Assembly (NCBI RefSeq): GCF_016616885.1
Contig: NZ_CP067102.1
Coordinates: 2,756,501 to 2,820,500 of the forward strand
DNA: 64,000 nt
Direction: 5' to 3'
From: Bradyrhizobium diazoefficiens
GTDB taxonomy: Bacteria > Pseudomonadota > Alphaproteobacteria > Rhizobiales > Xanthobacteraceae
The notes below the pieces were generated by a model, which saw nothing but the letters and a program-made list of their open reading frames with translations, did no database searches and was not told where the DNA came from. Numbering within the stretch: position 1 is the first letter of the stretch; each line of letters begins with the position of its first letter. This document shows positions 36,172-45,453 of the stretch, one piece after another. Both the position numbers and the translations under genes were made by a program.

Positions 36172-36531
36172 TCAGCTCGAAGGTCGACGAGCCGCAATTG
36201 CGGTCATCTCGAGCTTGACGCCGGGACCGAGGTCGGCCACTCCGATGACCGCGCGCGCCGGTAGGGAGGCCTCTGCGAAGCATGCTTTCCAGGCCGTATT
36301 GAATGCGGCTTTCTCGCTGAGCTTCGTAACGAAGATCGTCACTTGCAGGACATGGGACCGATCAGACCCCAAGGTTTCCAACAAACGCGACAACTGGCCA
36401 AGGACATCATTTGCCTGGCCAGCCATATCAAGGCTCGTGTCCTCAGGGACGATCCCGCCGATGTAGAGCACGCCGTTATGCTCGACCACCTCGTGGAGCA
36501 ATCCCTCATACGGCAGGACGCGCTTGATCAT
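36172..36531 (-). CDS. RidA/YjgF-family protein
   Basis: 119 residues. The RidA fold is indicated by LYIGGIVPEDTSLDMAGQAN, LLETLGSDRSHVLQVTIFV and PARAVIGVADLGPGVKLEM, where the Arg and the later Glu that bind the carboxylate in imine deaminases are both present. It probably removes reactive enamine/imine intermediates in the cytoplasm. The ATG (MIKRVLPYEG) has AAAGGTGG upstream. 107 bases downstream of the SDR gene on the same strand. Confidence 0.88.
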   Translation of the reverse strand: MIKRVLPYEGLLHEVVEHNGVLYIGGIVPEDTSLDMAGQANDVLGQLSRLLETLGSDRSHVLQVTIFVTKLSEKAAFNTAWKACFAEASLPARAVIGVADLGPGVKLEMTAIAARRPSS

Positions 36532-36638
36532 TGTGCCACCTTTGACGTTGCAGGGACGACGAGACGTTTGTCGGAATAGCGGCCGAATCCGCTGACAAGT
36601 CAACACGCCGCATCATCAACGCGTCCATACTCAAAGCA

Positions 36639-37397
36639 TCACACCCAGCCACCATCGACGACGTAGTGCTGAGCAGTGCAGGCGGAGGCCTCGTCAGAGG
36701 CGAGGAAGACGGTGAATTTCGCGACCTCGTCCGGCACCAGCCTGCGCTTCAGGCACTGTCGCTGCTGAAGTTCGAGCTCGCCCGCCGGCGTCATCCATTT
36801 CTCGAGCTGGCGCTCGGTCATGATCCAGCCCGGCGCGATCGCATTCACGCGGACATTGTAGGGACCGTAGTCGCGCGCCAGCGAGCGCGTCAGGCCGATC
36901 ACGCCCGATTTGCTGGCGGTGTAAGCGGCCATGCCGCCTTGTCCGGCGATCCACGACACCGAGCCGAAATTGATGATGGCCCCGGCATTCGCGGCCTTCA
37001 TGTCCGGCAGCACGGCTTGCGACGCAAAGAACTGGTGCTTCAGATTCACCGCGATGCGGTCGTCCCAATATTCCGGCGTCATCTCCTCGGTCTTGTGCCG
37101 CTCGTCATGCGCGGCGTTGTTGATGAGGATATTGATCGCGCCGTGCGCCTTGCGTGCCTCCTCCACGGCGGTGCGCAGCGCGGGGATGTCGGTCAGGTCG
37201 ACGTGCTGGAAATGCGCAGCCAGTCCCTGATCGGATAGCTCGCGCGCCAGGCGTTGGCCTTCGTCGACCTTGATGTCGAAGAACACGACTTTGGATTTCT
37301 GCTCCGCGAACCGCCGCACGATCGCGGCGCCAATGCCCGCTGCGCCTCCGGTGACGAGAACGACCTTGCCGGCGAGGTCGGGATAGATGGCAGCCAT
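36639..37397 (-). CDS. SDR-family oxidoreductase
   Basis: 252 residues, classical short-chain dehydrogenase. Coenzyme site VVLVTGGAAGIGAAIVRRF, acidic residue after strand 2 in VVFFDIKVDEG (favours NAD), INILINNAAHDE, and the catalytic Ser (INFGSVSWIAGQGG) with Tyr-x3-Lys (AAYTASKSG). GAGAGG lies before the ATG at 37397. Divergent from the sugar ABC genes, so a sugar or polyol dehydrogenase function is likely by context (inference). Confidence 0.92.
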   Translation of the reverse strand: MAAIYPDLAGKVVLVTGGAAGIGAAIVRRFAEQKSKVVFFDIKVDEGQRLARELSDQGLAAHFQHVDLTDIPALRTAVEEARKAHGAINILINNAAHDERHKTEEMTPEYWDDRIAVNLKHQFFASQAVLPDMKAANAGAIINFGSVSWIAGQGGMAAYTASKSGVIGLTRSLARDYGPYNVRVNAIAPGWIMTERQLEKWMTPAGELELQQRQCLKRRLVPDEVAKFTVFLASDEASACTAQHYVVDGGWV

Positions 37398-37449
37398 GGG
37401 CACCTCTCAGTTTGTTGCGGGCGGCGCGACTGCCGGCCCGATTCTTTTC

Positions 37450-37508
37450 CTGACCTTAGCCATTCCTTTCGTGAGGTGCATAGGTCAGAATTTGTGTTGC
37501 GTACCTCA
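37450..37508. promoter_or_regulatory. two interleaved inverted repeats in the SDR / sugar-ABC promoter
   Basis: CTGACCT (37450) pairs with AGGTCAG (37482), and TGAGGT (37472) pairs with ACCTCA (37503). Both pairs have a 25-base spacer, so half-sites recur every 31 bases, about three helix turns. This lies in the divergent promoter and may be an operator, possibly for the LacI protein encoded at 42.4 kb. Confidence 0.4.
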
Positions 37509-37561
37509 AAAATCAAAGGCAGGATCGCAGCCAAAGAACAAGAGCCGGTTGGGAGGATGTG

Positions 37562-38821
37562 ATGAGACTGCTTACGAAGCTGGGACTCGCCGCTGTCGCA
37601 TGCCTGCTTGGCGCCAACGTCGCCGCAGCCGACACCACAGTGAAATGGCTCCACATCGAGGTCAATCCAGCCCAAGTCAAGATCTGGGAGGAGGTCGCGC
37701 GCAGCTATGAGGCGTCGCATCCGGGCGTCAAGGTCGAGATGCAGTTCCTCGAGAACGAGGCCTACAAGGCCAAGCTGCCGACCATCCTGCAATCCAAGGA
37801 CCGGCCAAACATCATCTACAGCTGGGCCGGCGGCGTCCTGAAGGCGCAGATCGAGGCCGGTGTTCTCGACGACATCACCGACCAGGTGAAGGGCTACAGC
37901 GACAGCATTACGCCGGCGGCACTCGCTGCCTTCACCAGCAATGGCCATGTCTACGGCCTTCCCATCGCGTTGTCGCAGGTCGGCTTCGTCTGCAACAAGG
38001 AACTGATGGCGAAGGCGAAGGTCGATCCGGCCGCCATCAAGACCTGGGACGATCTGCTCGCCGCGGTGAAGACACTGAAGGCGGCCGGGGTCACGCCGAT
38101 CGTGGTCGGCGGCGCCGACAAATGGCCGCTGCATTTCTACTGGACGCATCTCGCGGTGCGCGTCGGCGGCAAGGCGGCCTTCGAAGCCGCGCTGCGTGGC
38201 GAGAATGGCGGCTTTGCCGGCGAGACCTTCCAAAGATCAGGCGAGCTGTTCAAGCAGCTCGTCGACCTGCAGCCATTCCAGAACGGCTTCCTCGGCTTCA
38301 AGAACCCGCAGGCCGTCGGCTATTTCGGCGACGGCAAGGCGGCGATGACGCTGGCGATCTCCAGCATCTATAATCTGCAGCGCGCGCTCGCCGCCGACAA
38401 GGTCGGGTTGAGCGAGGACAAGATCTGCTGGTTCGATTTCCCGGTGGTACCAGGCGGCAAGGGCGCGCCGACGGACACGCTCGGCGGCATCACCGGCTGG
38501 CTGATCACGAAAGACTCGCCGAAGGAGGCAGTCGATTTCCTGAAGTACTTCATCTCGAAGGACGTGCAGACGCGGCTTGCGGCCGGCAACTATATCATCC
38601 CCGTCGTGCAGGGTGCGGACGCCGGCCTCAATAACGCCTTCATGAAGCTGATCGCGGCCAATCTGACGAAGTCGAATTACCACCAGAACTTCTATGACCA
38701 GAGCCTTGGCCCTTCGGTCGGTCGCGTCGTCAACGACGTCAGCGCGGAGATCGCCGGCGGCAGCATGAGCCCGCAGGACGCAGCGAAAGCGATCGAAGCG
38801 GCGCGGAAGCAGGGCAACTGA
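37562..38821 (+). CDS. sugar ABC transporter substrate-binding protein
   Basis: 419 residues with a signal peptide (MRLLTKLGLAAVACLLGANV, AAA). The family-1 extracellular binding-protein pattern follows: KIWEEVARSYEASHPGVKVE, then NIIYSWAGGVLKAQIEAGVL, VYGLPIALSQVGFVCNKELM and FLKYFISKDVQTRLAAGNYI. It captures a carbohydrate in the periplasm for the two permeases that follow directly. GGGAGG stands 5 bases before the ATG; a GTG one codon earlier is the alternative. Confidence 0.92.
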   Translation: MRLLTKLGLAAVACLLGANVAAADTTVKWLHIEVNPAQVKIWEEVARSYEASHPGVKVEMQFLENEAYKAKLPTILQSKDRPNIIYSWAGGVLKAQIEAGVLDDITDQVKGYSDSITPAALAAFTSNGHVYGLPIALSQVGFVCNKELMAKAKVDPAAIKTWDDLLAAVKTLKAAGVTPIVVGGADKWPLHFYWTHLAVRVGGKAAFEAALRGENGGFAGETFQRSGELFKQLVDLQPFQNGFLGFKNPQAVGYFGDGKAAMTLAISSIYNLQRALAADKVGLSEDKICWFDFPVVPGGKGAPTDTLGGITGWLITKDSPKEAVDFLKYFISKDVQTRLAAGNYIIPVVQGADAGLNNAFMKLIAANLTKSNYHQNFYDQSLGPSVGRVVNDVSAEIAGGSMSPQDAAKAIEAARKQGN

Positions 38822-38823
38822 CG

Positions 38824-39765
38824 GTGGCGCGACGGATCGTGATCGCGTCGCCGATGGGCGTTGCCGGCAAGGCGGTGCCGCAGACCGCGGTCCGCGGCCC
38901 GAGTTGGGACGGCCGCTTCACCGTCCTGATCCTGTTCCTGCCGCCGGCGCTGCTGCTGTTCACATTATTCGTGGTGCTTCCGATCGGCGAGGCGGCCTGG
39001 TATTCCGGCTTCAACTGGAACGGCTTTGGCAGGCCGACCAATTGGATCGGCTTCGACAATTACCGCTTCGTGCTGGAAACGCGCGCGTTCTGGCTCGCGC
39101 TACGCAACAACGGGCTGATCATCGCGGTCTCGCTCGCGATCCAGCTGCCGCTCGCGCTCACGCTGGCGCTGATGCTCGCCGAACGATTTCGCGGGGCGGT
39201 CGCGCTGCGCATGCTGTTCTTCATGCCCTACATCCTGGCCGAGATCGCGACCGGGTTGATCTTCAGCTTCGTCTATGACGGCGACTACGGCCTGGTCGCC
39301 TCGATCTGGCGCACCTTCGGCGCCGAGCCGCCACATCTGCTGGCCTCGACCGACACGGCGATGCTGGCGGTGCTGATCGTGATCGTCTGGAAGTATTTCG
39401 GCTTCCACATGATGCTGTTCATCGCGGCGCTCCAGAGCCTCGACAAGAGCCTGATCGAGGCGGCGCGGATCGACGGCGCAACGCGCTCGCAAGCCCTGCG
39501 CCATGTCGTCATCCCCTTGCTCTATCCGACGATCCGGCTCTCCGTGTTCTTCGCCATCATTGGCTCTCTGCAGCTGTTTGACCTCGTCATGCCCCTGACG
39601 CGCGGGGGGCCTGCGGACTCCTCCAACACCATGGTGAGCTTCCTCTACAACAATGGCATTTCGCGCATGCGGGTCGGCTATGGCAGCGCCATCGGCGTCA
39701 TCCTGTTCGTGATCTGCGTGACCTTTGCCTTCACCTACAAGCGATGGTTCATGCGCGATGAGTAA
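38824..39765 (+). CDS. sugar ABC transporter permease (MalF-type)
   Basis: 313 residues beginning with GTG two bases after the binding-protein stop. Six helices; the ATPase-docking EAA loop is EAARIDGATRSQALRHVVIP. PLTRGGPADSSNTMVSFLYN precedes the last helix, as usual in MalF/UgpA-type subunits. Forms the inner-membrane channel with the next gene. Confidence 0.93.
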   Translation: MARRIVIASPMGVAGKAVPQTAVRGPSWDGRFTVLILFLPPALLLFTLFVVLPIGEAAWYSGFNWNGFGRPTNWIGFDNYRFVLETRAFWLALRNNGLIIAVSLAIQLPLALTLALMLAERFRGAVALRMLFFMPYILAEIATGLIFSFVYDGDYGLVASIWRTFGAEPPHLLASTDTAMLAVLIVIVWKYFGFHMMLFIAALQSLDKSLIEAARIDGATRSQALRHVVIPLLYPTIRLSVFFAIIGSLQLFDLVMPLTRGGPADSSNTMVSFLYNNGISRMRVGYGSAIGVILFVICVTFAFTYKRWFMRDE

Positions 39766-40606
39766 CGCCGAGATCGCCCGCACGCCGTTCGATCCCGCTG
39801 TGCTGTTCAAGGCGGCGTTCCTCGCCGTCGTTGCCGTCTTCGTGCTGGTGCCGCTGCTCGCGACCCTGCTCGGCGGCTTCAAATCGCTCGGCGAACTGCG
39901 CGTCAATCCGTTCGGCCTGCCGCGTCACTGGGAATGGCAGAACTATGCCGACATCCTGTTCTCCGGGCGTTACTGGCAGCTCCTGCGCAACTCGCTGATC
40001 ATCTCGACGCTCACGGTGATATTGACCCTGATCACGGCCTCGATGGCCGCATTCACCTTCGCCCATGTCAAGTTCTACGGCTCATCAATGCTGCTGAGCT
40101 ACCTGACGCTCGGCCTGCTGTTTCCGGCGGCGACCGCCGTGCTGCCGTTGTTCATCAAGGTGCGCGATCTCGGACTGCTCGATACTTATTTCGGCGTTGC
40201 GCTGCCGCAGGTGGCCTTCAGCCTCGCCATGAGCGTGCTGCTGCTGCGGCGCTTCTTTAGGGATATTCCCCATGAACTGCTTGAAGCTGCGCTGGTCGAT
40301 GGCTGCAGCTATGTCAAATTCTTCCGCTACGTGACGCTGCCGTTGTCGCGGCCGATCCTGGCGACCGTCGGCACCATCACCTTCGTCAACAGCTGGAACG
40401 CCTATCTTTTGCCGCTGGTGATGCTCAACACCGATGCGCTCTATCCATGGCCGCTCGGCATCATGATTTACCAGGGTGAGTATTCGTCCGAGTGGCATCT
40501 GATCCTGGCCTTCATCACGCTCACCATCCTGCCGACGATCATTCTGTTCCTGCTGGCACAGAAGCACATCGTCGCCGGCCTCACTGCAGGCGCGGTCAAG
40601 GGATGA
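39758..40606 (+). CDS. sugar ABC transporter permease (MalG-type)
   Basis: 282 residues from MSNAEIARTPFDPAVLFKAA; the start overlaps the previous stop (ATGAGTAA). Six helices, EAA loop LLEAALVDGCSYVKFFRYVT followed by LPLSRPILATVG, and a typical MalG end (FLLAQKHIVAGLTAGAVKG). No ATP-binding gene follows, so the transporter must borrow an ATPase encoded elsewhere. Confidence 0.93.
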   Translation: MSNAEIARTPFDPAVLFKAAFLAVVAVFVLVPLLATLLGGFKSLGELRVNPFGLPRHWEWQNYADILFSGRYWQLLRNSLIISTLTVILTLITASMAAFTFAHVKFYGSSMLLSYLTLGLLFPAATAVLPLFIKVRDLGLLDTYFGVALPQVAFSLAMSVLLLRRFFRDIPHELLEAALVDGCSYVKFFRYVTLPLSRPILATVGTITFVNSWNAYLLPLVMLNTDALYPWPLGIMIYQGEYSSEWHLILAFITLTILPTIILFLLAQKHIVAGLTAGAVKG

Positions 40607-40627
40607 ACGGTATTCACGGAGACCACA

Positions 40628-41725
40628 ATGAGAAAAGTCGGCGTCGGAATCATCGGCTGCGGCAATATCAGCACCGCCTATCTGAAAGCGGCCCGGCGCT
40701 TTCCAGTCATGGAGATCAAGGCGCTCGCCGACATGCGCAGCGATGTCGCGGAGCGCCAGGGGGCCGCCTTCGGGCTGCCGGCGATGCGGGTCGATCAGCT
40801 GCTCAAACGCGACGACGTCGAGATCGTCATCAATCTCACCGTGCCGCTCGCTCACACCGACGTCAGCCTCGCGGTGCTGAACGCCGGCAAGCACGTTCAC
40901 TCCGAGAAGCCGCTCGGCATCAATGTCGCAGAAGCCCGCAAGGTGATGGATCTCGCCGCGCAGAACGGCCTTCGCGTCGGCTGCGCGCCCGACACGTTCC
41001 TCGGCGGTGGGCACCAGACGGCACGCAAGCTGATCGACGACGGCGCGATCGGCACGCCGGTGGCCGGCAGCGCCTTCTTCGGCTGCCCCGGCCACGAGCG
41101 CTGGCATCCGGCACCGGGATTCTATTACTTGCGCGGCGGCGGGCCGATGCTCGACATGGGCCCTTATTACATCACCGATCTCGTGCAGCTGCTTGGCCCG
41201 GTGGCGAGCGTGATGGGCTCGACCGCGCGCCCGAAATCCGAGCGTCTGGTCACCAGCCAGCCGATGAACGGCACCCTGATCCCGGTCGAGGTCTCGACCC
41301 ATGTCGCGGGCACGCTCGAATTCGAGAGCGGGGCGGTCGTCTCGATCGCGATGAGCTTCGATGTGCCGAAGCACCGGCACGCGCCGATCGAGATCTATGG
41401 CGACAGGGGCAGCATGCTGGTGCCGGATCCGAACCGCTTCGGCGGCGAGGTGCAGGTCGCGAAGACCGGCGGTGAATGGGAGACGGTGCCGTTGACACAC
41501 GGTCACGTTGAAGGCGAGTTCCGTTCCATCGGCGTCGCCGACATGGCCTCCGCGATCCTGAACAACCGGCCGCATCGTGCCAGCGGCGCGCTTGCCTTCC
41601 ATGTGCTGGAGGTGATGGAGGCGTTCCGGACCTCCGCCGACGAAGGGCGGCGCGTCAAGATCGAGAACCGCGTCGAGCGGCCGGCGATGCTGCCGGCCGG
41701 ACGTGAAACCGGACAGATCGACTGA
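40628..41725 (+). CDS. Gfo/Idh/MocA-family oxidoreductase
   Basis: 365 residues. Rossmann start VGVGIIGCGNISTAYLKAAR, then VEIVINLTVPLAHTDVSLAV and KHVHSEKPLGINVAEARKVM with the family Glu-Lys-Pro. The C-terminal domain has YYLRGGGPMLDMGPYYITDL with the usual G-x-x-x-D-x-G-x-H/Y-x-x-D pattern. NAD(P)-dependent sugar or inositol-type dehydrogenase. It follows the ABC permease by 21 bases, so it probably acts on the imported sugar. Confidence 0.93.
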   Translation: MRKVGVGIIGCGNISTAYLKAARRFPVMEIKALADMRSDVAERQGAAFGLPAMRVDQLLKRDDVEIVINLTVPLAHTDVSLAVLNAGKHVHSEKPLGINVAEARKVMDLAAQNGLRVGCAPDTFLGGGHQTARKLIDDGAIGTPVAGSAFFGCPGHERWHPAPGFYYLRGGGPMLDMGPYYITDLVQLLGPVASVMGSTARPKSERLVTSQPMNGTLIPVEVSTHVAGTLEFESGAVVSIAMSFDVPKHRHAPIEIYGDRGSMLVPDPNRFGGEVQVAKTGGEWETVPLTHGHVEGEFRSIGVADMASAILNNRPHRASGALAFHVLEVMEAFRTSADEGRRVKIENRVERPAMLPAGRETGQID

Positions 41726-41735
41726 GGGAATGACC

Positions 41736-42380
41736 ATGCGCAAGGCATTGATTGTATGGGGCGGCTGGCCGGGACACGATCCCGATCTCTGTGCCTCGAT
41801 GATTCGTGGCTGGCTGAAGGCGGAAGGCTTTGAGGTCCGGATCGAAACGACGACAGAGGCGTTCGGCGATCCGGCGATCCATGATCTTTCGTTGATCATC
41901 CCGATCTACACCATGTCGAAAATCGAGAAGGCGGACGCGCTCAATCTCTGCGCGGCGGTGCGCGGCGGCGTCGGGCTTGCCGGCCATCATGGCGGCATGT
42001 GCGATGCGTTTCGCGAGTCCGTCGACTACCAGTTCTTGTGCGGCGGGCAATGGGTCGCGCATCCCGGCAACATCATCGACTACAAGGTCGACTTGACGAA
42101 GCCGGATGATCCCATCATGAAGGGTCTGAAGAGTTTCGAGCACCGTTCCGAGCAGTATTACATGCATGTCGATCCCGCCAACGAGGTGTTGGCGACGACG
42201 ACCTTTACCGGCGAGCATGCATCCTGGATCGACGGCGTGGTGATGCCGGTGGTCTGGAAGAAGCGATACGGCGCGGGCAGGGTGTTCTATTCCTCGCTCG
42301 GCCATCGCGCCTACGAGCTCGACGTACCGGAGATCCGCACGTTGATGACCCGCGGCATGCTGTGGGCGGCGCGCGAATGA
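41736..42380 (+). CDS. ThuA-domain protein
   Basis: 214 residues, glutamine-amidotransferase-like fold of the ThuA family: ALIVWGGWPGHDPDLCASMI, then IIPIYTMSKIEKADALNLCA, GVGLAGHHGGMCDAF and GRVFYSSLGHRAYELDVPEI. ThuA proteins occur in sugar (trehalose-type) utilisation operons of rhizobia; the reaction is unclear. GAGGGA precedes; the ATG at 41736 has better spacing than that at 41730. Its stop overlaps the start of the LacI gene. Confidence 0.88.
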   Translation: MRKALIVWGGWPGHDPDLCASMIRGWLKAEGFEVRIETTTEAFGDPAIHDLSLIIPIYTMSKIEKADALNLCAAVRGGVGLAGHHGGMCDAFRESVDYQFLCGGQWVAHPGNIIDYKVDLTKPDDPIMKGLKSFEHRSEQYYMHVDPANEVLATTTFTGEHASWIDGVVMPVVWKKRYGAGRVFYSSLGHRAYELDVPEIRTLMTRGMLWAARE

Positions 42381-43426
42381 CAGCAGGCGCGACGCAGCCG
42401 GCGGTTCGTGCCACGCTGGAGGACGTGGCGCGTGCGGCGGGCGTTTCGCTCGCCACTGTCGATCGCGTCGTCAACCGGCGCGAGGGCGTGCGTGCCAAGA
42501 CTATCGCGCGTGTCGAGGCTGCGGTCGCCAAGCTCGGCTACCGCGCTGACGTGGCGGCCGCACGGCTCGCACGCGGGCAGAGTTTTCGCTTCGCCTTCGT
42601 GTTGCCGTCCGGCAGCAACAGCTTCATGACCAACCTGACCGAACAGGTCCAGCGCACCGCGGACTGGCTCGCCGGCCAGCGCGGCTTCATCGATATCCTT
42701 CATGTCGACGTGTTCGATCCGGATGTACTGGCCGGTGCGCTGGAAAACCTGTCGCCGGCCTATCAGGGTGTCGCCATCATCGCACTCGACCATCCCAGGG
42801 TGCGGGCCGCGATCGACGAGCTCACCGCGCGCGGGGTCGCCGTGGTGACCCTTGTATCGGACGCGCCGAGCTCGCGCCGCCTGCATTATGTCGGTATCGA
42901 CAACCCGGCCGCGGGGCGGACTGCATCGACGCTGATGGGGCGTTTCCTTGCCGGGCGCGAGGGAACGGTCGCCGTGATCGCGGGATCGTTGTCGCTGCGC
43001 GATCATACCGAGCGGCAGTTCGGCTTCCACCAGATCCTGTCCAGCGAGTATCCGAACCTGCGCGCGCTACCGGTCATCGAAGGCCGCGACGACAGCGCGC
43101 GCACCCGGGAGCTCACCGCCGCGCTGCTCGCGCGCCATGCCGATCTCCGCGGCATATATTGCTGCGGCGCCGGAAACCGCGGCATCGCCGATGCGCTCGA
43201 GGCCGCCGGCCGCGCGCGCGAAGTGGTCTGGATCACCCATGAGCTGACGCAGTACACGCGGCGTTTCCTGGTCCGCGGCACGCTCGATGCCATCATTAAC
43301 CAGGATCCCGGCCACGAGGCGCGGTCTGCGGCGCGCGTCCTGCTCGCGCATTGTTCGGGCGAGCCGATCAGCCCCGACCAGGAGCGCATCCGCATCGACA
43401 TTTTTCTGCGGGACAATCTGCCGTGA
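42377..43426 (+). CDS. LacI-family transcriptional regulator
   Basis: 349 residues starting MTAGATQPAVRATLEDVARA, coupled to ThuA by ATGA. The N-terminal HTH is TLEDVARAAGVSLATVDRVV with hinge KLGYRADVAAARLARG. The periplasmic-binding-type effector domain follows (YVGIDNPAAGRTASTLMGRF; VIAGSLSLRDHTERQFGFHQ). It is of the RbsB-like type 4 effector class. It is likely the local regulator of the sugar operon that it terminates; the candidate site is in the promoter at 37.45-37.51 kb. Confidence 0.92.
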   Translation: MTAGATQPAVRATLEDVARAAGVSLATVDRVVNRREGVRAKTIARVEAAVAKLGYRADVAAARLARGQSFRFAFVLPSGSNSFMTNLTEQVQRTADWLAGQRGFIDILHVDVFDPDVLAGALENLSPAYQGVAIIALDHPRVRAAIDELTARGVAVVTLVSDAPSSRRLHYVGIDNPAAGRTASTLMGRFLAGREGTVAVIAGSLSLRDHTERQFGFHQILSSEYPNLRALPVIEGRDDSARTRELTAALLARHADLRGIYCCGAGNRGIADALEAAGRAREVVWITHELTQYTRRFLVRGTLDAIINQDPGHEARSAARVLLAHCSGEPISPDQERIRIDIFLRDNLP

Positions 43427-43442
43427 TGTCGGCGGCGTCGTT

Positions 43443-44675
43443 CTAGTCTGCCAAAATCCGCAGGCAGGCGTCGACGAACACCTGCGCGCCGGTGACGATG
43501 TCGGCATCGGCAGTGTTCTCGGTCCAGTGGTGGCTGATGCCGCCGATCGAGGGCACGAACAGCATGCCTGCGGGCATGATGGTCGCGAGCATCTGCGCAT
43601 CATGGCCGGCGCCGCTCGGCATGCGCAGCGATCGTCCGCCGGCCAGCGCCTTGCTCGCGGCTTCGATCGCATCCTGGAAGCGGGAATCCATCATCGCGGG
43701 CGCGCCCACGCGGATCCGCTCCACGGTCACGGTGCAGGGGCCTTCGACGTTGGCCTCGTCCGTCATCGTTCGCAGCAGCTCCTCCAGCCGCGCGATCACG
43801 GAAGGATCGTCGTCGCGGATCTGAAACAGCATCTCGGCGCCGCCGGGAATGATGCTCGGTGCGCCCGGATCGAGTGTGATGCGGCCGGTGGTCCAGACCG
43901 TGCGCGGCCCGCACACAGTGGGGAAGCGCGCGTCGATTGCCACGCAGAACTTGGCAAGCGCCAGGCCGGCATCCTTGCGCACGGCCATCCGCGTGGTGCC
44001 GGCGTGGTTCTGCTCACCCGCGAAATTGATGCGGTACTGCCAGATGCCGACGATGGAGGTCACGACGCCGATCGCGAGCTTGCCGCTCTCGAGCGTGTCG
44101 CCCTGCTCGATATGCGCCTCGAGATAGCCGACGTGCCGTCCGGACTCGGCGGCAATACGCGGACGCCCGGCGAGCCCCATGTCGGCCAGCGCGTCGCGCA
44201 TGGCGCTGCCATTGGTGCGGTCGCGCGCGGCGTCGATCTCCGCCTCGGTCACCTGTCCGACATAGGAGCGCGAGCCGAGGAAGCTGCCGAAATGACCTTC
44301 CTCGTCACACCACGCGGCGACTTCGACGGCGCCTTTCACGGAAGGGTCGGCATTGAGAACGCGCGCGGCCTCGAGCGCATAGACGACGCCGAGCGGACCA
44401 TCGAGCCAGCCGGCGTAGTTCTGGCTTTCCAAATGGGAGCCCGCGAGCAGTTTTGGCCCGGGCTTGGCGCTCGTGCCGAGAATGTTGCCGATGCCGTCGA
44501 TCGCACCCGCAAGGCCGGCCTCTGGGAGTTTCCGCACCAACCAGTCCAGCGATTGCCGGTGCGGCTCGGAGAAGGTCGGCTTGTGCACGCCGGTCTTGTA
44601 GGCGCCTAGGGCACGCAGCGCATTGAGATCGGCGAGAACACGCGCGCCATTGGCGCGCGGCTTGGTATCAGGCAT
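43443..44675 (-). CDS. M20-family Zn-dependent amidohydrolase (N-carbamoyl amino acid/allantoate hydrolase type)
   Basis: 410 residues. The AmaB/AllC-type metal site is recognisable: LLAGSHLESQNYAGWLDGPL (His...Asp), VAAWCDEEGHFGSFLGSRSY (Glu-Glu), VGYLEAHIEQGDTLE (His), QNHAGTTRMAVRKDAGLAL and PSGAGHDAQMLATIMPAGM with the last His. Such enzymes release N-carbamoyl, ureido or formyl groups from amino acids. It overlaps the ABC ATPase gene by eight bases and lies on the strand of hutF-hutC, so it may finish histidine degradation (see findings). A TTG at 44684 would add three residues. Confidence 0.88.
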   Translation of the reverse strand: MPDTKPRANGARVLADLNALRALGAYKTGVHKPTFSEPHRQSLDWLVRKLPEAGLAGAIDGIGNILGTSAKPGPKLLAGSHLESQNYAGWLDGPLGVVYALEAARVLNADPSVKGAVEVAAWCDEEGHFGSFLGSRSYVGQVTEAEIDAARDRTNGSAMRDALADMGLAGRPRIAAESGRHVGYLEAHIEQGDTLESGKLAIGVVTSIVGIWQYRINFAGEQNHAGTTRMAVRKDAGLALAKFCVAIDARFPTVCGPRTVWTTGRITLDPGAPSIIPGGAEMLFQIRDDDPSVIARLEELLRTMTDEANVEGPCTVTVERIRVGAPAMMDSRFQDAIEAASKALAGGRSLRMPSGAGHDAQMLATIMPAGMLFVPSIGGISHHWTENTADADIVTGAQVFVDACLRILAD

Positions 44676-45453
44676 GTTCGGCAACCTTCAGCGCCTCGGT
44701 GCGGATCTCCTCGACCAGCCGCTCTTTCAGCTGGACGAATTCCGCCGTGGTCTTGATCTTGTAGGAGCGCGGATGCGGCAGGTCCACATTGATCTCGGCC
44801 TTGATCCGGCCGGGACGCGCGCTCATCACGATGACGCGGCTGCCGAGGAAGATTGCCTCTTCGATGTCGTGGGTCACGAACAGCACCGTCTTCTGGTCGC
44901 GCTCCCAGATGCCCAGCAGCATCTCCTGCATCAAGGCGCGGATCTGGTTATCGAGCGCGCCGAAGGGCTCGTCGAGCAGCAGGATCTTTGGATCATTGGC
45001 GAGCGCGCGTGCGATTGCCGTGCGCTGCTGCATGCCGCCCGAGAGCTGCTTCGGCCAATGGTTCTCGAAGCCGGACAGTCCGACTTGGCGGATGAAGGCG
45101 TCGGCGATCTTGTTGCGTTCTGTCTCGGGCACGCCGCGCTCGCGCAGGCCGAAGGCGATGTTCTCGCGCACGGTGAGCCAAGGAAACAGCGTGTAGGACT
45201 GGAACACCATGCCGCGATCGGCGCCAGGGCCGGTCACCTCACGCCCGTCGAGCGTGACGCGTCCGCTGGTCGGACGGTCGAGGCCGGCGACGATTCGCAG
45301 CAACGTCGACTTGCCGCAGCCGGAGGGCCCAAGGATGGTGACGAAGTCGTTGTTGCCGATGATGAGGTCGGTGGGCTCCAGTGCTCTTGTAGGAGCGTTG
45401 CCGTGGCGCGCGGGGAAGGTTCGCGAAACCTGCTCGATTCTGAGCGTGGTCAT
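44668..45453 (-). CDS. NitT/TauT-type ABC transporter ATP-binding protein
   Basis: 261 residues from MTTLRIEQVSRTFPAR. Walker A GPSGCGKSTLLRIVAGLDRP, Q-loop GMVFQSYTLFPWLTV, signature LSGGMQQRTAIARALA, Walker B KILLLDEPFGALD and switch His in TVLFVTHDIEEAI. The pattern is of the SsuB/TauB/NrtD subclass. The longer open frame to 45864 runs through the permease gene and is rejected. Start overlaps the permease stop by four bases. Confidence 0.93.
   Translation of the reverse strand: MTTLRIEQVSRTFPARHGNAPTRALEPTDLIIGNNDFVTILGPSGCGKSTLLRIVAGLDRPTSGRVTLDGREVTGPGADRGMVFQSYTLFPWLTVRENIAFGLRERGVPETERNKIADAFIRQVGLSGFENHWPKQLSGGMQQRTAIARALANDPKILLLDEPFGALDNQIRALMQEMLLGIWERDQKTVLFVTHDIEEAIFLGSRVIVMSARPGRIKAEINVDLPHPRSYKIKTTAEFVQLKERLVEEIRTEALKVAEHA

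Noticed and set aside
40085..41899. 604-residue minus-strand frame
   Set aside because: Antisense of the sugar permease and Gfo/Idh/MocA genes; Arg/His-rich translation typical of a shadow frame.
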